Part shown: piece by piece, positions 9,857-18,365 of the stretch | Layout of the letters: each line of letters begins with the position of its first letter | How positions within the stretch are numbered: position 1 is the first letter of the stretch | Source: Pelosinus sp. IPA-1 | Lineage (GTDB): Bacteria > Bacillota > Negativicutes > DSM-13327 | Assembly: GCF_030269905.1 (NCBI RefSeq) | Contig: NZ_BSVC01000012.1 | Location: 1 to 64,000 of the forward strand | DNA length: 64,000 bases | Reading direction: 5' to 3' | Notes under the pieces: model-generated | What the model was told of the DNA's origin: nothing | The model's database searches: none | The model's input: only the letters and a program-made list of their open reading frames with translations | Made by a program: the position numbers and the translations under genes

Positions 9857-10361
9857 ATCTCGTTAACAGCCTGTAATATCCTGCCCTCTAGTTAAGATAA
9901 CAGTCTGTAAACTCGAAGTAAGTTCGCTCTAAGGATTTTCGAATCCAAGGCTCACTTATCTCGTTAACAGCCTGTAATATCCTGCCCTCTAGTTAGGATA
10001 ACAGTCTGTAAACTCGAAGTAAGTTCGCTCTAAAGATTTTCGAATCCAAGGCTCACTTATCTCGTTAACAGCCTGTAGTATCCTGACCTCTGGTTAGGAT
10101 AACAGTCTGTAAACTCGAAGTAAGTTCGCTCTAAGGATTTTCGAATCCAAGGCTCACTTATCTCGTTAACAGCCTGTAGTATCCTGACCTCTGGTTAGGA
10201 TAACAGTCTGTAAACTCGAAGTAAGTTCGCTCTAAGGATTTCGAATCCAAGGCTCACTTATCTCGTTAATAGCCTGTAATATCCTGCCCTCTAGTTAGGA
10301 TAACGGTCTGTAAAACTCGAAGTAAGTTCGCTCTAAGGATTTTCGAATCCAAGGCTCACTT
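9857..10361. repeat. Tandem array of five 101-bp units, each with two hairpins
   Basis: Units begin at 9857, 9958, 10059, 10160 and 10260 (periods 101, 101, 101, 100; the fifth is 102). Units are nearly identical with a few substitutions. Each holds a hairpin TATCCT-11 nt-AGGATA and a second one with a GGATT-TTCG-AATCC tip and AAGTAAG/CTCACTT base. Each also holds two ACAG-N-CTGT dyads about 40 bp apart. The array is bracketed by imperfect inverted arms (about 9832-9853 and 10367-10388). No unit has a continuous open frame. Not a CRISPR: there is no unique spacer between copies. Confidence 0.9.
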
Positions 10362-10410
10362 ATATAAGTGGGAGTTAAGAGCGGCTAAGTCCCTGGATAA
10401 GAAAGGCTAA

Positions 10411-10442
10411 GATTCAGATGGAGTTAAAACTCCATCTGAATC
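10411..10442. terminator. Perfect hairpin downstream of the ArsB/NhaD-type transporter
   Basis: GATTCAGATGGAGT-taaa-ACTCCATCTGAATC, a 14-bp perfect stem starting nine bases past the transporter's stop codon. There is no long T-run, so it may act as a transcript end stabiliser as well as a terminator. Confidence 0.65.
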
Positions 10443-10451
10443 AAGTCTTCT

Positions 10452-11726
10452 TTATAAGTAAACAAAGTAAATATAAATATTAGAAATTATTATAGATAGT
10501 ATCATCAATGGAAAGGCAATCTTCATGTAGCCAATAAAAGATATTGGCCTACCATGGGCAGCAGCTAGACTTGATACCACTACATTAGCAGAAGCACCGA
10601 TTAAAGTACCATTCCCACCAAGACAGGCCCCTAACGACAAGGTCCACCATAGGGATGTAACATCTATATGACCAATTTCTCCCATTGATTTTATTAAAGG
10701 AATCATGGTAGCCACAAAGGGAATGTTGTCGACAAAAGCAGAACCGATAGCAGAGAGCCAAAGAATTAGAACGTGCATCAAAATAGTATTTCCCTGGGTA
10801 ACATTCATTGCCCAATGTGCTACCATCCTAATAATTCCTGTAATCTCAAGCCCACCTACTAAAATGAACAAGCCTATAAAGAAGAAAATGGTGTTCCATT
10901 CTATTTCCTTAAAAACGTCTTCTGGTTCAAGGCCTCCTACCAGCAGTAGAATTGCTGCCCCTGCCATTGCCACAGTGGCGGAGTCCAAATGAAGAGTTTG
11001 ATGCAATACAAATCCACCAATCGTCAGACATAAAACGGCAATACATTTTTTCATTAAAGGGATATTTACTAGAAATGAAGATTCTTCTAAGGTCATAATG
11101 CGTTGTTTTTGATTAGGACAAATCTCCATATCCTTCCGATATAGCCAATAAAGAGCCAAACAAGTTACAATACTTATCATTACTATCGGTGGTATGAGAT
11201 TGATTGCAAAATCATTAAACCCGAGCCCTGTAGCACTGCCAATCATAATATTGGGTGGATCACCAATTAAAGTAGCAGTCCCTCCAATATTGGATGCTAA
11301 TATTTCTGCAATAAGAAAAGGAATCGGATTGATCTGCAGCATATCGCTAATCGCAAAAGTAACGCTAGTAAATAAGAGTACTGTCGTAACATTATCCAAA
11401 AGTGCAGAGCAAGCCGCTGTCAGGCAAAAAAAGACGACGAGAATTTTCAATGGATTACCATTTACCAACTTAGCAGACTTCAATGCCATATATTGAAACA
11501 ACCCTGTTTTACTGGTTATGGACACAATGATCATCATACCAACTAAAAGACCAATCGTATTGAAATCAATCATCTTTATGGCTTCTTCTTGTGACATAAT
11601 TTTAAGTAATAAAATAAAAATAGCACCTATAAGAGCAACTTTTGTCCTGTGAACTTTTTCCGAAATAATCACTGCATAACATATTACAAACAAAATCAAA
11701 GCAATCCAAGCCTGTTCCGATAACAT
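10452..11726 (-). CDS. ArsB/NhaD-family (SLC13-like) membrane transporter
   Basis: A 424-residue integral membrane protein with about eleven hydrophobic segments. It has the ion-transporter superfamily hairpin motifs: ALLDNVTTVLLF near 108-120, and a first-half block SNIGGTATLIGDPPNIMIG near 143-162. The second half has AFVDNIPFVATMIP near 335 and GACLGGNGTLIGASANVVV near 365-384. These internal repeats are diagnostic of the ArsB/NhaD/CitMHS group. Substrate could be arsenite, Na+/H+ or a dicarboxylate; no ars regulator or reductase adjoins it, so arsenic is not favoured. Start is an ATG after AAGGAGA. Confidence 0.88.
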   Translation of the reverse strand: MLSEQAWIALILFVICYAVIISEKVHRTKVALIGAIFILLLKIMSQEEAIKMIDFNTIGLLVGMMIIVSITSKTGLFQYMALKSAKLVNGNPLKILVVFFCLTAACSALLDNVTTVLLFTSVTFAISDMLQINPIPFLIAEILASNIGGTATLIGDPPNIMIGSATGLGFNDFAINLIPPIVMISIVTCLALYWLYRKDMEICPNQKQRIMTLEESSFLVNIPLMKKCIAVLCLTIGGFVLHQTLHLDSATVAMAGAAILLLVGGLEPEDVFKEIEWNTIFFFIGLFILVGGLEITGIIRMVAHWAMNVTQGNTILMHVLILWLSAIGSAFVDNIPFVATMIPLIKSMGEIGHIDVTSLWWTLSLGACLGGNGTLIGASANVVVSSLAAAHGRPISFIGYMKIAFPLMILSIIISNIYIYFVYL

Positions 11727-11779
11727 GATATTCTCCTTACCTCTTATTTTTAAAAACTCTTTGTCATTCTTTATCTTTC

Positions 11780-11820
11780 AAAAAGGCTAAAGGGCAGTTA
11801 AACTGTCCTTTAGCCTTTTT
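11780..11820. terminator. Strong bidirectional-looking terminator
   Basis: AAAAAGGCTAAAGGGCAGTT pairs with AACTGTCCTTTAGCCTTTTT, giving a long near-perfect stem flanked by A- and T-runs. It lies between the transporter promoter and the 77-residue gene at 11890-12123, which it should terminate. Confidence 0.85.
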
Positions 11821-11889
11821 GATTTAAATATCATTCTATTTAAAGCCGAAAAAAACATATTACTTTAACTTAAACCTTCCGGGCTAACT

Positions 11890-12123
11890 TTACCCTCTGA
11901 TTAAATACTCTAACAATATTTTAGTATCTTCTGGTTCTGAAGCAACAATTTCAATTTCATCGATTTTTGCTTCACTAAATATTTTTGATAATGCTAAATA
12001 CTGACACAGTTTTGATTTTAAATTTAACCGATCACCTTCTGAAGTTACTAATTCAATCTTCCCTTGACACTTATCAAGGACTTCTAAAAACTTCTCTACA
12101 TTAGTTATTCCTATAATTTTCAC
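11890..12123 (-). CDS. Small conserved hypothetical protein (77 aa)
   Basis: A short, soluble, acidic protein (MKIIGITNVEKFLEVLD...). The alternation of predicted helices and strands around EGDRLNLKSKLCQYLALS and IDEIEIVASEPED looks like a small alpha/beta fold. Similar small proteins occur in clostridia and Negativicutes, sometimes labelled polya polymerase without experimental basis; that is recall. Start is a GTG preceded by AAGGAGG, and a strong terminator follows, so it is probably a monocistronic real gene. Function unknown. Confidence 0.75.
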   Translation of the reverse strand: MKIIGITNVEKFLEVLDKCQGKIELVTSEGDRLNLKSKLCQYLALSKIFSEAKIDEIEIVASEPEDTKILLEYLIRG

Positions 12124-12298
12124 AGTATATTCCTCCTTTTTATAAACGGAGCTCCTTAAACCAAGGTATGATAACTATCTCTTCGTCATGACTCCATTTT
12201 TTTCCTGCCTAAAACTCTTGCTGCTTGCTCACATACTACTAATAAAAAAAACGACATATTAACTATATTAATATTTTATCGTAAGAGGTTATACAAGT

Positions 12299-12331
12299 AG
12301 AGCTATTACTCACGTTGTGAATAATAGCTCT
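12299..12331. terminator. Hairpin downstream of the secreted repeat protein
   Basis: AGAGCTATTA...TAATAGCTCT stem of ten base pairs around a 13-base loop, about 55 bp past the stop codon of the gene at 12387. Confidence 0.6.
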
Positions 12332-12386
12332 ACACCTAATTTATACTTTCCTCTAAATTGCTAATCTATAATTGATAGATTGCAAT

Positions 12387-13157
12387 TTAATAATTGTTTT
12401 TTTCTTTGTTGTGTTCAGAATGCATCGGCCTCTTACCGTTCATCATATCGGATACATGCTTTTCAATGTTCGCTTTCATTTGCTCGGCTTTATCAGGTGA
12501 AATTCGCCCTGCCTTCACACCTTTTTCAATACGCTCAAGCATTTGTTCAGCCAGGGTTGTCTTAAGCATCTCTTCTGACACACCATGTTCTTTGGCGATC
12601 TCCACCAAGGTCTTACCAGCGTTCATTTCATTTTTTAGACTCTCATCACTCATTTTCAACAGTTCCAATAATTTAGTTTTATCAAAGCCAGCATGGTGCT
12701 TTTGTCCATGACTGTGGTGCATATTCCCCTTACCATTCATCATATCTGATACACGTTTTTCGATATCGGCTCTAGTATATGATTTTTTGTTCTCAGGTAA
12801 TTTACCTTCTTTTGCTCTTTCTTCCATATGCTTGGTCATTTGCTCAACCATAAAGTCTTTTAGTTCTTGTTCAGAAATGCCGTGTTCTTTTGCAATCGTA
12901 ACTAAAGACTTACCATCTTTCCTTGCTGTTTCAAAGGTTTGGGCATCTAATTTTAAGAATTGAAGTAACGCCATATTATCTCTGTGATGATCTTTCATGC
13001 CTTCTTTTTTAGTAAAATCACTTTGAGCAGATGCAGTTGAATGATTCAATCTTATGTTCTCTTCTTTATCTGGAGCAGAAGCAGCCATAACTAAATTATT
13101 TGCGGTAAGCATTGTTGCAACACTAATTGCCAACATCCATTTTTTATTTTTATTCAT
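12387..13157 (-). CDS. Secreted protein with a duplicated helical domain (256 aa)
   Basis: A signal peptide (MNKNKKWMLAISVATMLTAN...VMAAS) is followed by two copies of a domain of about 85 residues. Copy one is near 65-150 (LKLDAQTFETARKDGKSLV, then IAKEHGISEQELKDFMVEQM). Copy two is near 165-245 (LKMSDESLKNEMNAGKTLV, then IAKEHGVSEEMLKTTLAEQM). Each ends in an IEK-VSDMMNGK motif followed by a His/Met-rich stretch such as MHHSHGQKHHAG. The His/Met tails suggest metal contact, which is inference. I chose ATG 13157 because AGGTGG lies eight bases upstream; an in-frame upstream start lacks a signal-peptide-like N-terminus. A two-component system lies just upstream on the same strand and may control it. 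Confidence 0.75.
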   Translation of the reverse strand: MNKNKKWMLAISVATMLTANNLVMAASAPDKEENIRLNHSTASAQSDFTKKEGMKDHHRDNMALLQFLKLDAQTFETARKDGKSLVTIAKEHGISEQELKDFMVEQMTKHMEERAKEGKLPENKKSYTRADIEKRVSDMMNGKGNMHHSHGQKHHAGFDKTKLLELLKMSDESLKNEMNAGKTLVEIAKEHGVSEEMLKTTLAEQMLERIEKGVKAGRISPDKAEQMKANIEKHVSDMMNGKRPMHSEHNKEKNNY

Positions 13158-13255
13158 TATAGTAACCACCTTTTCTTTATCTTTTGTAGTGAAGACCACA
13201 TCTGTATTATGAAGTCTAAGTTTTAGAATAACTTTTGATTTAAAGAAAAGATGGC

Positions 13256-14527
13256 TTAACTCTCTTTTGATACTTTGTTAATTGGGATTGATACGGTAAA
13301 CTTAGTACCCACTCCTAACTGACTTTCAACCTTTATCTCCCCTCTATGTTTCTCAACAATCCATTTTGCAATTGCCAGCCCAAGGCCTGTTCCCCCTTTA
13401 TCTCGAGACCTGGCCTTATCCCCGCGAAAAAAACGATCAAACACTCGGGGTAAATTGTTCTTAGAAATTCCACATCCAGTATCCTGCACAGAAAAGACAA
13501 TATCTTTGTTCACTTTACAAGCAGCCACGAAAATAGTTCCTCCCTGCGGTGTATACTTAAAGGCATTGTCTAGTAATATAACGATTAATTGATGAATACG
13601 CTCCTGGTCCGCAATAAGCTCTAAATTAGGTTCAATATGAATGGAAAGACTAATTTTATTTAAGTTATCTAATGATCTAAAATGTTCGATTACAATTTGT
13701 ATCAAGTCACTAACATTAATTAGACCTAAACGCAGTTCCGATTTGTTCGCATCCGATCTTGCCAGGGTTAACAAACTTCCTATTAGTTTGGTCATACGTG
13801 CCGATTCCTTCATAATATTATTAATTCGATAACTTTCTTGTGCAATAGTACATTCTGGGTGTCTTAGCATAAGCTCAGCGTTGCTATAAATTCCCGTGAT
13901 TGGTGAACGTAATTCGTGAGAAGCATCGGCAACAAACTGCTGCTGCTTTTCCCATGCAGCTTCAATTGGTATCATCGCCCGCCTCGCTAAGAGATGACCA
14001 GCTAGGACAATGATAAGCATACCAGCTATTAGTCCCCCAATAATAATCCAGAGAAGATTATTAAGTAACCCAACCTCAGAGTCAACAATGCTAATCGCGA
14101 CTACCTCTTTGATCTTAAATTCTTCTTTTGGGCTCAAAGTCTTATCATTAGGGTAAGGTACAATCAATCCACGATATACATGGTTCTCATATTCGATTGT
14201 TTGCATTTCTCCTGTACTAAATTGAGAAGCGATTGCAATAAGATTACTACTCTCTTCTGTTCTAAAGGGTGTTAGATTGACAATATGTCCTTCCTCATCA
14301 CGCAAAATCAGAAAGATTCTTGGATCTAATATAGGACGTCCCCTCGGCTGTAAGACTCGACCATTTTCGATTCGCACAGAAGAAGCTTGAAACCTCATAG
14401 CATCATCCACTTTATCATAAAGCCGAAAGGACAAATAGCCATAAATAATTGAAGTAAGGGTAATAAAGATGAGCAAAAATACTAGTGAATTTAAAGCAGT
14501 TAACTTACGAAGTGTTTTTTTAAACAT
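13256..14527 (-). CDS. Membrane sensor histidine kinase (OmpR-type partner)
   Basis: A 423-residue kinase with two membrane segments (about 12-33 and 158-180) bracketing an extracytoplasmic sensor region. HisKA follows with FVADASHELRSPITGI near 195-210. The ATPase domain shows VILLDNAFKYTPQGG, VQDTGCGIS and GGTGLGLAIAKWIVEKH near 310-400. It starts three bases after the stop codon of the response regulator, whose last codons supply the ribosome site, so the two are co-translated. The signal is unknown. The nearby His-rich secreted protein hints at envelope or metal stress (inference). Confidence 0.93.
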   Translation of the reverse strand: MFKKTLRKLTALNSLVFLLIFITLTSIIYGYLSFRLYDKVDDAMRFQASSVRIENGRVLQPRGRPILDPRIFLILRDEEGHIVNLTPFRTEESSNLIAIASQFSTGEMQTIEYENHVYRGLIVPYPNDKTLSPKEEFKIKEVVAISIVDSEVGLLNNLLWIIIGGLIAGMLIIVLAGHLLARRAMIPIEAAWEKQQQFVADASHELRSPITGIYSNAELMLRHPECTIAQESYRINNIMKESARMTKLIGSLLTLARSDANKSELRLGLINVSDLIQIVIEHFRSLDNLNKISLSIHIEPNLELIADQERIHQLIVILLDNAFKYTPQGGTIFVAACKVNKDIVFSVQDTGCGISKNNLPRVFDRFFRGDKARSRDKGGTGLGLAIAKWIVEKHRGEIKVESQLGVGTKFTVSIPINKVSKES

Positions 14528-14530
14528 CTT

Positions 14531-15205
14531 CTACTTCTCCTTAAGCATAAATCCAGAACCACGTACCGTTTGAATAATCGTATCTAATCCGTAGGAGGCC
14601 AACTTTTTTCTCAAATAATGAATATATAGGTCAACAATACCAATCGTAGTTTCGGAATCAAACCCCCAGATCCGATCAAATATCTGGTCCTTAGTAAGAA
14701 TTTGTTCCTTATTTAAGATGAAAAATTCTAAGACTTCATACTCCTTGGCAGTTAATCCTAAGGATTGTTCCCCTACAAAACCATCCCGCACTTTACTCTT
14801 TAGCAATATTTCCCCAAATACTAATTCACCTTCAAATCCAACACTACTCTTGCGCCGGATAAGTGCTTTTATTCGAGCCAAAAGTTCTCTGATCGCAAAA
14901 GGTTTTACTAAGTAGTCGTCAGCACCAGTCTCTAGGCCAATGACACGATCGTCTACACTGTCCCTTGCTGTAAGTAACAAAATTGGCGTTTCATTCCCAT
15001 TATTTCTAAGGCTTTTAACTATGTCTAATCCATTCACCTCGGGCAGCATAATATCAAGTACTAGAAGATCATAGATACTTTGTTCCGCCATAAATAAACC
15101 TTCATCGCCTGTCGTAGCTTCATCTACGTTATACCCTTCCTCTTTTAAAAGCGTAACTACAGCCTCCCTTAGTATACTATCATCCTCAACTACCAAAATT
15201 CTCAT
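14531..15205 (-). CDS. OmpR/PhoB-family response regulator
   Basis: A 224-residue regulator with receiver domain 1-115 and winged-helix DNA-binding domain about 125-222. The phosphorylation site is the Asp of LLVLDIMLPEVNG near 51, with the acidic pair VEDD at 6-9 and the switch Lys of VKPFAIREL near 101. The C-terminal domain has LTAKEYEVLEFF and IWGFDSETTIGIVDLYIHYL. It is transcribed before, and coupled to, the sensor kinase. Likely targets are the flanking secreted and membrane proteins (inference). Confidence 0.95.
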   Translation of the reverse strand: MRILVVEDDSILREAVVTLLKEEGYNVDEATTGDEGLFMAEQSIYDLLVLDIMLPEVNGLDIVKSLRNNGNETPILLLTARDSVDDRVIGLETGADDYLVKPFAIRELLARIKALIRRKSSVGFEGELVFGEILLKSKVRDGFVGEQSLGLTAKEYEVLEFFILNKEQILTKDQIFDRIWGFDSETTIGIVDLYIHYLRKKLASYGLDTIIQTVRGSGFMLKEK

Positions 15206-15265
15206 AAAACCCCTCCTTAATTGCCACTGATACGTATATTAGATTAGGCTACTTGTTTGGATTCA

Positions 15266-15583
15266 TCACTCACTCCCCCATGAAAGAGCATTTTTTATTG
15301 GATTAATTTTTAAGTTTTTATTTCCCTCTCTTGCTTTAGATAGGGTCATTATGATTGGGTCATCAAGTAAATCAGGTTCCCATTCCTTAACTTTTTTCTC
15401 AATCCAATCTGATTTTGCAAGAAAAGGTTCTTCCTGCTCCATAGAAACGTTTCTTATTGTGTCATTGCTCCCGTCTATCGGTTCAGAAATATATATGATT
15501 GCTGCTACGGGGGAAGCCATCAGAATAAAGGTTGTAATGATACTCAATATATTGTGCAGTAAGCGTCTTAGTAAATTTTTCAT
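15266..15583 (-). CDS. Small membrane-anchored hypothetical protein (105 aa)
   Basis: One hydrophobic segment near residues 12-32 (LSIITTFILMASPVAAIIYIS) is followed by a charged soluble tail rich in Glu, Lys and Asp. The VAA at its end could be a signal peptidase site or the segment may stay as an anchor. The gene lies 60 bp upstream of the response regulator on the same strand, so it may be the first gene of that operon and either feed or report to the sensor. I do not recognise a family. Confidence 0.6.
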   Translation of the reverse strand: MKNLLRRLLHNILSIITTFILMASPVAAIIYISEPIDGSNDTIRNVSMEQEEPFLAKSDWIEKKVKEWEPDLLDDPIIMTLSKAREGNKNLKINPIKNALSWGSE

Positions 15584-15762
15584 AATATGCTCCTTTCTGT
15601 CTGAATTACATTTATCACCCTATTATAAATTAAAAGTTTTAGTTTTTTTTTTGAAAGATCCTCACCCTACTATATCCTAACCAACTGCTTACTTTAATAA
15701 ACGTAAAACCTTACCACCCATACCCTGCTTCTAGGGGCAGCACTAAATATTCTATTTAATCT

Positions 15763-15791
15763 AAAAAAGCCCTCGCATAACCTGCGAGGGC
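15763..15791 (-). terminator. Intrinsic terminator after the cyclophilin gene
   Basis: On the minus strand GCCCTCGCAGG-TTAT-GCGAGGGC is followed by six T. A nearly identical hairpin terminates the tRNA-Lys remnant at 44742-44770. Confidence 0.85.
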
Positions 15792-15847
15792 CTACATGGT
15801 GAATAAAAAGTTCAAATGGCAAGGCGTATACAAATTATCGCGTGAGC

Positions 15848-16279
15848 TTACCCTTGTTCTACTGTAACCTTATTCATTTTATCGCCTTTTTTAATTTGAT
15901 CCACGACATCCATACCTTCAATAACTTTACCAAAAACAGTATGAACACCATCTAAATGAGGTTGTGGCTCATAAACAATGAAAAACTGGCTGCCGCCTGT
16001 ATTAGGACCAGCATGAGCCATAGACAATGCGCCCCTATCATTCTTATGAGGATTCCCCTTTGTCTCACAAGGAATCTCATATCCAGGCCCACCAGTACCA
16101 TTTCCTTTTGGGCAACCACCTTGTGCCACAAAACCTTTAATTACTCTATGAAATGTAAGCCCGTCATAAAAACCTTTGGCAATTAACTTTTCAAAATTAG
16201 CCACAGTGTTTGGTGCTTCCTTGTCAAATAATTCAATTACAATATTCCCCTTATCCATCTCAATAATTGCTTTCTTCAT
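15848..16279 (-). CDS. Peptidyl-prolyl cis-trans isomerase, cyclophilin type
   Basis: A 143-residue single-domain cyclophilin without a signal peptide, so cytoplasmic. It has the catalytic block [15 protein letters not shown] near 40-54 with its Arg, the family signature [15 protein letters not shown] near 88-102, and [19 protein letters not shown] near 108-126. These enzymes speed proline isomerisation in protein folding. Monocistronic: it has its own ribosome site (AGGGG) and a strong terminator downstream. Confidence 0.97.
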   Translation of the reverse strand: MKKAIIEMDKGNIVIELFDKEAPNTVANFEKLIAKGFYDGLTFHRVIKGFVAQGGCPKGNGTGGPGYEIPCETKGNPHKNDRGALSMAHAGPNTGGSQFFIVYEPQPHLDGVHTVFGKVIEGMDVVDQIKKGDKMNKVTVEQG

Positions 16280-16385
16280 GATAACCCCTCATTTTTACAT
16301 TATTTTGGCTATTATACCATAATTGACTCAGGATTACCAAAATACCTTACCTCATAACCTTCCCTACGTTATTGCGAAAACCCCC

Positions 16386-16422
16386 AAAATAAGCCGTCTC
16401 ACCTCATTAAGGATAAGACGAC
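16386..16422 (-). terminator. Probable terminator of the 69-aa gene
   Basis: On the minus strand GTCGTC...GACGGC stem followed by TTATTTT, about 12 bp past the stop codon of the gene at 16435. The loop is long and the stem short, so support is moderate. Confidence 0.55.
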
Positions 16423-16434
16423 TACTTAAGTCAC

Positions 16435-16644
16435 CTAGACTGGTGATGGACCATCGTCTACAATTTCAATTATATTGGTATTCTCATCGGAATCAATACC
16501 ACAAATGACATATTTATTTTTATATTTCTTACTGTCCGTAGAGGGTAAAACCACAGTTGCTTTTGTATTGTCCATGAAGTCAACATCCACAAATGTTTTA
16601 TTTTCTTTATTTTCAACATTTGTTACCTTGCCAGTTTTAACCAT
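16435..16644 (-). CDS. Small hypothetical protein (69 aa)
   Basis: A soluble, Lys/Asp/Glu-rich protein with alternating strand-like segments (KTGKVTNVENKENKTFVDVDF). A small beta-barrel is possible but not established. It has a ribosome site (GGAGG upstream of the ATG) and a terminator-like hairpin downstream. I do not recognise a family. Confidence 0.6.
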   Translation of the reverse strand: MVKTGKVTNVENKENKTFVDVDFMDNTKATVVLPSTDSKKYKNKYVICGIDSDENTNIIEIVDDGPSPV

Positions 16645-16700
16645 TGAAGCACCTCCTTTATAATAGTATCTCCATTAAAACACTTTAATTAGACATATAA

Positions 16701-16733
16701 AAATTCCCTAAGTTGATTAAACTTAGGGAATTT
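16701..16733. terminator. Perfect hairpin terminator
   Basis: AAATTCCCTAAGTT-gatta-AACTTAGGGAATTT, a 14-bp perfect stem immediately after the stop codon of the gene at 16739. Confidence 0.75.
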
Positions 16734-16738
16734 AAACT

Positions 16739-17071
16739 TTAACTATTGGTAATAAGGTACAACAATGCTAAGCCGCCAATCGTTCTCATTACTTCTTCAT
16801 GGTGCTCTTTTTCACGTTGTTGACGCTCATGCCATTGCCATTCTTCCTCGTGCTCACGACGTACCATTTCTCTTTCATGACGGGCTCTTTCTTCCTGTAT
16901 CCGATGATCTCGGTTATCCCAGTGGTCTCGGTCCTCATTATGATGTTCATATCGTTCTTCATAATGTCTACCTTCATGCCTTGGTGATGCCTCTATTACT
17001 GCTGTGCCTATGCCTAATTGCATAATACCTATCATTGAGCAAATAATTCCTTTTTTTACTATATTGTTCAT
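16739..17071 (-). CDS. Exported His/Arg/Glu-rich small protein (110 aa)
   Basis: A signal peptide (about 1-28) is followed by a highly charged central stretch of His, Glu, Arg and Asp (RHEGRHYEERYEHHNEDRD) of about 60 residues, then a hydrophobic C-terminal segment (TIGGLALLYLITNS). The charged part is predicted helical or disordered and could bind metal; this is inference. Several other frames are open through this low-complexity stretch, but only this one has a ribosome site (AGGAGGG) and an export signal. Confidence 0.65.
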   Translation of the reverse strand: MNNIVKKGIICSMIGIMQLGIGTAVIEASPRHEGRHYEERYEHHNEDRDHWDNRDHRIQEERARHEREMVRREHEEEWQWHERQQREKEHHEEVMRTIGGLALLYLITNS

Positions 17072-17146
17072 GGGAGAACCCTCCTTTATTTTCTATTTTC
17101 ATTATAATCTGGAAATGTGACAAAAATATGACTACATAGTCAGATT

Positions 17147-17776
17147 TTACATGAAAATATAAAAAGGGTAACTCATCAGGCTTGCAATGCCAAAGCAAGC
17201 TATTACGAAACCTGAAACTTGATTAATCCACTTAAGTCTTTGAGAATCAAATTTCCCACGAAGTACATTCACTGTTCCACTTAATATCAACCACCAAAGC
17301 ATCGAACCAACAAAAACGCCAAGAACTAACAACGCTGCTAACATATAATCCCCACCAGTTGTTGCTACCCCCAATCCTGAGAAAACTGCCACAAAAGACA
17401 TGATCGTCATTGGATTTGTCAATGTTAAGAAAAAGGCAGAGGCATAGGAACCTAAGCGATTTTTATCTTCTTCCTTTGAGGCTATTTCCACTGGAGTAGT
17501 TTGGAACGTTATATAACCAAGACGAAGTAAAAACAGTCCACCAATCAAATGTAAATAGACTTGATTATCTAGTAAAAAGGTGGAAATAACCGTTACGCCA
17601 AAGGCAGCGATTAAACCATAAATACCATCAGCCGTTGCGGCACCTAATCCCGAAAGGAAACCATTTAGCAAACCATTTGCTAATGTTCGCCTAATACAAA
17701 GAACTCCGATAGGTCCTACTGGTGCGGCTATCGAAAACCCAAGTAGTACTCCTTTAGTAAAGAAAAACAGATCCAT
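17147..17776 (-). CDS. LysE-family amino-acid exporter
   Basis: A 209-residue protein with about six membrane segments and the family start GFSIAAPVGPIGVLCIRRTLANG near 14-37. This family exports amino acids or related small molecules. It lies 17 bp downstream of an Lrp/AsnC regulator on the same strand, the classic regulator-exporter pairing. The regulator probably senses the exported amino acid. Substrate cannot be told from sequence. Confidence 0.92.
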   Translation of the reverse strand: MDLFFFTKGVLLGFSIAAPVGPIGVLCIRRTLANGLLNGFLSGLGAATADGIYGLIAAFGVTVISTFLLDNQVYLHLIGGLFLLRLGYITFQTTPVEIASKEEDKNRLGSYASAFFLTLTNPMTIMSFVAVFSGLGVATTGGDYMLAALLVLGVFVGSMLWWLILSGTVNVLRGKFDSQRLKWINQVSGFVIACFGIASLMSYPFYIFM

Positions 17777-17793
17777 TTCACTGTAAGCCCCCC

Positions 17794-18243
17794 TTACATT
17801 TTTATAGGTAATATTGGAGTTTCTTTAATGGTTGACAGTATTATCGTGGTTCGCGTTTTGGCCCCTGGCAAAGACTTTATTTCTTCACTAATTAATCGTT
17901 CTAGATCACGAGTACCTGAACAACGCACTTTAATAATATAATCTTCCGCACCAGCTATGTGATGGCACTCCATAATCTCGGGAGACTTATTAACTAAATC
18001 CAGGAATGCTGTTCTATTTTCAGGTTTATCCAATGTGACAGATATTAAAGCTCCTAAGCCACAACCTATCTTTTCAGGGTCTATCAACGCTGAGTAACCT
18101 TTTATTATCCCCATTTCCTCTAACTTACGAACCCGATCAGCCGCAGCAGGGCCGGACAATCCGAGAAGCGTTCCAAGTTCTGCCCACGTTGTACGAGCAT
18201 GTTCCATAATTCGTTTAACAATTTTCAAATCATTAGTATCCAA
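17794..18243 (-). CDS. Lrp/AsnC-family transcriptional regulator
   Basis: A 149-residue protein with an N-terminal helix-turn-helix (about 1-60; TWAELGTLLGLSGPAAADRV) and a C-terminal RAM ligand-binding domain (about 65-145; SALIDPEKIGCGLGALISVT, AGAEDYIIKVRC). It is the first gene of a two-gene operon with the LysE exporter. By family knowledge it binds an amino acid and switches expression of the exporter. Confidence 0.93.
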   Translation of the reverse strand: MDTNDLKIVKRIMEHARTTWAELGTLLGLSGPAAADRVRKLEEMGIIKGYSALIDPEKIGCGLGALISVTLDKPENRTAFLDLVNKSPEIMECHHIAGAEDYIIKVRCSGTRDLERLISEEIKSLPGAKTRTTIILSTIKETPILPIKM

Positions 18244-18318
18244 CGGTGTAAACCTCCATTATCAATGTATTACCACTACAATACATTCATTTTAAATATT
18301 TGTAAAGATTAACCTATA

Positions 18319-18346
18319 AAAAAGAAAAAGAGCCCAAAGGGCTCTC
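18319..18346 (-). terminator. Intrinsic terminator of the 128-aa gene
   Basis: On the minus strand GAGAGCCC-ttt-GGGCTCTTTTTC followed by more T, about 20 bp beyond the stop codon at 18366. Confidence 0.8.
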
Positions 18347-18365
18347 CGTTATTGTTATTTTAAAT

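Noticed and set aside
9857-10361. The 101-bp array as a CRISPR
   Set aside because: Units abut with no variable spacers between identical repeats, unit length is too long, and no cas gene is near.
16765-17025. Several overlapping open frames through the His/Arg/Glu-rich gene
   Set aside because: They arise from low-complexity codon runs; only the minus-strand frame 16739-17071 has a ribosome site and an export signal.
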